Of a stretch of 35,769 bases of DNA, positions 32,782 through 35,769 are shown piece by piece (positions within the stretch are counted from its first letter, which is position 1; every line of letters starts with the position of its first letter). The DNA comes from Bacillus sp. (in: firmicutes) (GTDB lineage: Bacteria > Bacillota > Bacilli > Bacillales > Bacillaceae), in assembly GCA_031180805.1 (NCBI GenBank), contig JAPSLL010000009.1, forward strand, positions 78,536-114,304. The letters are read 5' to 3'. The position numbers and the translations under genes are program-made. The notes beneath the pieces are model-generated. The model ran no database searches. It was not told the DNA's origin and saw only the letters and a list, made by a program, of their open reading frames with translations.

Positions 32782-33820
32782 TTGCTTCACCTTCTACATT
32801 AAGTACTGGAACCTTTACCTCTAAACGTGTACCTTTATTTTTTAAGCTAACTACCTTTATCGTTCCGCCAATTTCAATCGCACGTTCATACATGTTTTGC
32901 ATGCCATAGGACCCTGTTTTTCCTTCATTATCAACCTCAAAGCCAACTCCATCATCAGAAACCCTCATAATGACAAAATCATCCCGCTTAATTAACAGGA
33001 CATCCAACGTTGTTGCTTTTGCATGCCGGAGTGTGTTTGACACAGATTCTTGAAGAATCCGAAATAAATGCTCTTCGACTCCTTTATCTAGCTGCATATG
33101 CTCGACCTTCCATTTTATCTTCATTGAGACCTTTTGCATGAGTTCAACAAGCAATTCCTCGACACCTTCTTGAAGTGTTTTCCCTTTTAGAGCCGCAGGA
33201 CGTAAATGGAGAAGCAGCGCCCTCATTTCTAGCTGTGATTGTTGGATTGTTTCTTCGATTAATTTAAGCTGCTTCGTTTCACGGTCATCTGATAATGGCT
33301 TTGATTCGGTGATAGCAGACATCATCATTGAGGCTGCAAATAATTGCTGGCTAACAGAATCATGAAGCTCCCGGGCTAGGCGGTTTCTTTCTTGTGAAAC
33401 CATTTCTTGTACCCTTTTCTCATGGTCCTCTGCTTTTTCATTTGCTAGCTTTTGCGATAGCTTTGTTTGCTCCAACATATTTTTTTGAATTTTTTCTATT
33501 CGAACCCAAATATCATGAATTTCCGGTAGCACCTGCTGTTCAATAGGAATAGGACGACCTTTTTCTAATTCCTTAACAGCAGTTTCTACTATATATAACT
33601 GCTTTTTCCAATAATATCCTATTAACGCTCCATAACATGCTCCTAGTAAAATGCTAATACTCGGCACAATGTAAACAAAGGGAAAATCAAGAATCTTATT
33701 TTCCCAAAGAGAGCTCCAGCTTTCTAACGGAAAGGCAATAAAAAACATGAAGGAAAATAACACAAACAAAATAATTGTAAAGATGATTGCTGAAACGAGC
33801 TGACGTAAAATAATATTCAT
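32774..33820 (-). CDS. liaS: Sensor histidine kinase LiaS
   Basis: This 348-aa membrane kinase has two spans (about 8-30 and 48-70) with a very short outer loop, so it is an intramembrane-sensing kinase. A HAMP-like linker follows, then the HisKA_3 dimerisation domain with the phosphorylated H153 in [16 protein letters not shown], and a HATPase_c domain ([40 protein letters not shown]). It phosphorylates LiaR and is held inactive by LiaF in B. subtilis. Its ATG overlaps the liaF stop in ATGA, and its end overlaps liaR. Confidence 0.95.
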   Translation of the reverse strand: MNIILRQLVSAIIFTIILFVLFSFMFFIAFPLESWSSLWENKILDFPFVYIVPSISILLGACYGALIGYYWKKQLYIVETAVKELEKGRPIPIEQQVLPEIHDIWVRIEKIQKNMLEQTKLSQKLANEKAEDHEKRVQEMVSQERNRLARELHDSVSQQLFAASMMMSAITESKPLSDDRETKQLKLIEETIQQSQLEMRALLLHLRPAALKGKTLQEGVEELLVELMQKVSMKIKWKVEHMQLDKGVEEHLFRILQESVSNTLRHAKATTLDVLLIKRDDFVIMRVSDDGVGFEVDNEGKTGSYGMQNMYERAIEIGGTIKVVSLKNKGTRLEVKVPVLNVEGEAND

Positions 33821-34545
33821 ACTCGCTTCACCTCAAGCTTTCCCGTTAAACCTGCGGTGATTATTTTTACCTTTTGCTCAGCCTGATCATATTCACCACT
33901 TTTGTAGACAACTGTCTCATTAACAATTCTATGCTCTTTTTCCTGAAATATTGTAACAGATCCAACGATGATGGAATGATTTAATTGAACCTCTACTTCA
34001 TATGGGACAAGGATTTGGATATTACCTATTAAGCTACGAATTGAAATAACCGCCTCTCCATTAGGTAAAACCGTATCACTTAAATCTATAATCGTATTTC
34101 CGACACCGACCTGAATGTTGATATCATTCCATTCATATACATGTTCAGGCGTTGTTTGATTAGCAAATAGCTTATTTTTAAATAAACTGCCTTGCTTATG
34201 AAATTCTCCGGGCTTCGATGCATTCTCTAAGGTAGCAGGCTTTATCTCCTTAGGCTTTTTTTGTGATTGAAAAAATTGAACAACTATTGAAACAAGGACA
34301 ACACAGAAAAAGTACCTAAACGTTATCATATTTAATACCGTTACGATTAACCATATCCATCCTATCCAGTACAGCATCTTGCCCATAAAACCAGGCTTCC
34401 ATCTTGAACCAAGATAGATACACCCAGTTGAAAGAACAACGGCAATGATTAAGCCACCATTAAAAAATACTACCTCTAACAAAAGGAGGAGAATTCCGAT
34501 TAACACTATCCAATTTAAGTAGTCTGTATTCATATTACGTAGCAT
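33817..34545 (-). CDS. liaF: LiaF, membrane inhibitor of LiaS
   Basis: This 242-aa protein has four closely spaced spans in its first 100 residues (NWIVLIGILLLLLEVVFF onward), a charged linker (about 95-130) and a C-terminal LiaF/DUF2154-type beta domain with IQVGVGNTIIDLSDTVLPNG and SLIGNIQILVPYEVEVQL. In B. subtilis LiaF keeps LiaS from signalling until the envelope is stressed. GGAGGG precedes the ATG. Gene order liaF-liaS-liaR is conserved and overlapping. There is no liaG between liaH and liaF, only a 200-base gap with two hairpins. Confidence 0.93.
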   Translation of the reverse strand: MLRNMNTDYLNWIVLIGILLLLLEVVFFNGGLIIAVVLSTGCIYLGSRWKPGFMGKMLYWIGWIWLIVTVLNMITFRYFFCVVLVSIVVQFFQSQKKPKEIKPATLENASKPGEFHKQGSLFKNKLFANQTTPEHVYEWNDINIQVGVGNTIIDLSDTVLPNGEAVISIRSLIGNIQILVPYEVEVQLNHSIIVGSVTIFQEKEHRIVNETVVYKSGEYDQAEQKVKIITAGLTGKLEVKRV

Positions 34546-34630
34546 ATGGACCCTCCTTTCATTTTGTTAATGAACTTTATAATATCCCTAAATAAGGTTT
34601 GCAGATTTTTTTCAGTATACTAGATAAATT

Positions 34631-34670
34631 ACTCCATAATAGAAGGTGTAATTACCTTGTATTATGGAGT
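34631..34670 (-). other. Long hairpin upstream of liaF
   Basis: ACTCCATAATA and TATTATGGAGT form a perfect 11-bp stem, extended inward by AAGGT/ACCTT with a single mismatch between. No T-run follows on the minus strand, so an mRNA-processing or stability element is more likely than a terminator. Confidence 0.65.
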
Positions 34671-34699
34671 AGCTTATCCGCTACTATTTATTAAGTATG

Positions 34700-34731
34700 A
34701 ATAAGGCGTAGTGATTACCTACGCCTTATTA
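34700..34731 (-). terminator. Hairpin after liaH (probable partial terminator)
   Basis: AATAAGGCGTAG and CTACGCCTTATT form a perfect 12-bp stem 16 bases past the liaH stop. The following minus-strand tail is only weakly T-rich. In B. subtilis most lia transcripts stop after liaH with limited read-through, and this could do the same. Confidence 0.7.
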
Positions 34732-34747
34732 GGATACCATGTTTTGA

Positions 34748-35395
34748 TTAAGAAATCGTACTAGTTTCCTCATTTTTCATTTGTTTTTCTAATTCCGCTA
34801 TTCTTGCATCAATTGTATTTCGATGATACATCGTGTTTACTTGATGCTCTAAACGATCAAGGTAGTTTTCCATTTCTGTAAATTTTGAATAAGAGTTCGT
34901 TGAGTAGTTTGTATTTTCGACTACCTTGTTCATACGATAGTGAGCGCGGGCAATATTTTCTCTGCCCATAAGTTCCATGCGTTTAATATGCATATCCTTT
35001 AGCTTATGTTTCATTTCTTCATATTTTTGCTCTAGCTCTTCTAACTGATGTGTTGTTTGCTGAAGAGATTCTCTTAAACGTCCAACTCTCTCTTCGTAGT
35101 ATACGTGCTCCTTCACTGCAAATTGATGAAGCTCTTCCTCACCTGCTTTTTCCGCAATTTCCGCCTGTCTTTTACGCTTTTCGGCTAGACGTAAAGCTTC
35201 ATTATATTCACGATTAAACTCTTCCTTTAATAAGTATTGACGTTCAACTAGCTTGCGAACCTTTTCAGTTTCCTGTTCACACTGTCTTAAATAATGATTA
35301 AGCACAGCAATTGGATTTTTTTGTTCCTTATTATCTAATGCTTCATGTAAATCCGCTGCAATTGAATCTTTAATTCTAGTAAAAATATTGGCCAT
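34748..35395 (-). CDS. liaH: LiaH, PspA/IM30 family envelope-stress protein
   Basis: This 215-aa protein is almost wholly helical, with the PspA/IM30 layout: an amphipathic start (MANIFTRIKDSIAADLHEAL) and a long coiled coil (about 30-150). It likely oligomerises and coats the inner membrane when the envelope is damaged. It is the main effector and target of LiaR in B. subtilis. The frame runs to 35434, but GGAGAGA fixes the ATG at 35395. It follows liaI after a 70-base gap and is separated from liaF by two hairpins. Confidence 0.93.
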   Translation of the reverse strand: MANIFTRIKDSIAADLHEALDNKEQKNPIAVLNHYLRQCEQETEKVRKLVERQYLLKEEFNREYNEALRLAEKRKRQAEIAEKAGEEELHQFAVKEHVYYEERVGRLRESLQQTTHQLEELEQKYEEMKHKLKDMHIKRMELMGRENIARAHYRMNKVVENTNYSTNSYSKFTEMENYLDRLEHQVNTMYHRNTIDARIAELEKQMKNEETSTIS

Positions 35396-35465
35396 TTTAC
35401 TCTCTCCTTTTATATAAAGGACGTGTGTTACCACGTCTCTTGTTTTATTTGAACGATATAAACGA

Positions 35466-35769
35466 TTAGTAATTTCCTTTTAATTGATTCCACTCTTTTT
35501 CAAAATTTGTAAAAGGGTCATCACTTTCATTTGACACTTTTTCAACTTCCGGCTTTTTATTCCATTTCTTATACACAACGTATAGAACATAGATTGCAAC
35601 TACTCCTATAACAGCTGGTAAATTTGATGCTGATGCAAACATGGCAACAACACCGATAATGGCTAATAGGATTTTCGTGAAAGTTGAGTCTGTTTTCATA
35701 AAGCCTTTATATGAAAAATACATCACTGTAAGACTAAGGGCTAAAGCAATCATTGGTGCCAAATTTGAT
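35466..35769 (-). CDS. liaI: LiaI-like small membrane protein (partial, cut by window edge)
   Basis: The frame is open past the right edge, so the start is outside the window. A TTG at 35762 is unlikely to be the start. At least 101 residues are visible, with three hydrophobic segments (LAPMIALALSLTVMYFSY, ILLAIIGVVAMFASA, LPAVIGVVAIYVLYVVY) and then a charged tail ending DDPFTNFEKEWNQLKGNY. B. subtilis LiaI, the membrane anchor for LiaH, has the same plan and a similar acidic FDDEWEEFL-type tail. The position directly upstream of liaH supports the call. The operon promoter is not visible. Confidence 0.7.
   Translation of the reverse strand, partial: SNLAPMIALALSLTVMYFSYKGFMKTDSTFTKILLAIIGVVAMFASASNLPAVIGVVAIYVLYVVYKKWNKKPEVEKVSNESDDPFTNFEKEWNQLKGNY

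Overview
The window reads as chromosomal DNA of a low-GC, endospore-forming member of the Bacillaceae. The evidence is the run of yw* genes known from Bacillus subtilis (ywhD, ywhC, ywhB, ywgA, ywfO, rsfA, lipL, pta, hemQ, gerQ, ywdK, ywdI, ung, ywdF, then gal, nfrA and ywcE) in roughly the same order, strong AGGAGG-type ribosome binding sites, and sporulation genes (rsfA, gerQ, ywcE). I saw no rRNA or tRNA genes, no intact insertion sequence, no prophage and no CRISPR array. The species cannot be named from this.

Layout. 1-485: the tail of an upstream gene, two copies of an inverted-repeat element and a terminator. 485-4620: ywhD-ywhC (membrane site-2 protease), the tautomerase ywhB, ywgA-ywfO (HD-domain phosphohydrolase) and a small four-cysteine DUF1450 protein. 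4960-9960: prespore regulator rsfA, an EcsC-family gene, lipL, pta with a CcpA-type site at an activating position, and hemQ. 10090-11140: a decayed cwlJ (spore cortex hydrolase) directly upstream of an intact gerQ. 11190-14090: ywdK and a tight ywdF-ung-(56-aa Cys protein)-ywdI cluster, followed by a 99-aa orphan. 14410-19340: a galK-galE-galT operon diverging from an AraC-type regulator. 19460-26175: a small orphan gene, a thioredoxin-reductase-like flavoprotein, a DnaA-box cluster, an SDR oxidoreductase, nfrA, niaP, ywcE with a perfect catabolite-responsive element, and a NERD-domain protein. 26175-29415: a 21-bp-period repeat array, an SRPBCC gene, a dead VOC/glyoxalase gene and topB. 29565-31250: an ABC-F ATPase. 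31250-35769: an RsbR-type STAS protein and a Lia envelope-stress operon (liaI-liaH-liaF-liaS-liaR, without liaG), with liaI cut by the window edge.

How the genes work together. Most are housekeeping: lipoylation (lipL), acetate overflow (pta), haem synthesis (hemQ), DNA repair and topology (ung, topB), Leloir galactose use (galKET) and niacin uptake (niaP). The spore genes and the Lia system connect to coat or germination and to envelope stress.

The least ordinary content lies between genes: (1) the cwlJ pseudogene next to its functional partner gerQ; (2) a dense DnaA-box cluster in a gene-free stretch, near the position where B. subtilis has one (ywcI-vpr); (3) a 21-bp-phased TGTCAACTT array; (4) five copies of an interspersed inverted-repeat element; (5) two copies, in opposite orientation, of one terminator-like cassette; (6) a 56-aa four-cysteine gene in the ung cluster. 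I did not find a complete undescribed multi-gene system.
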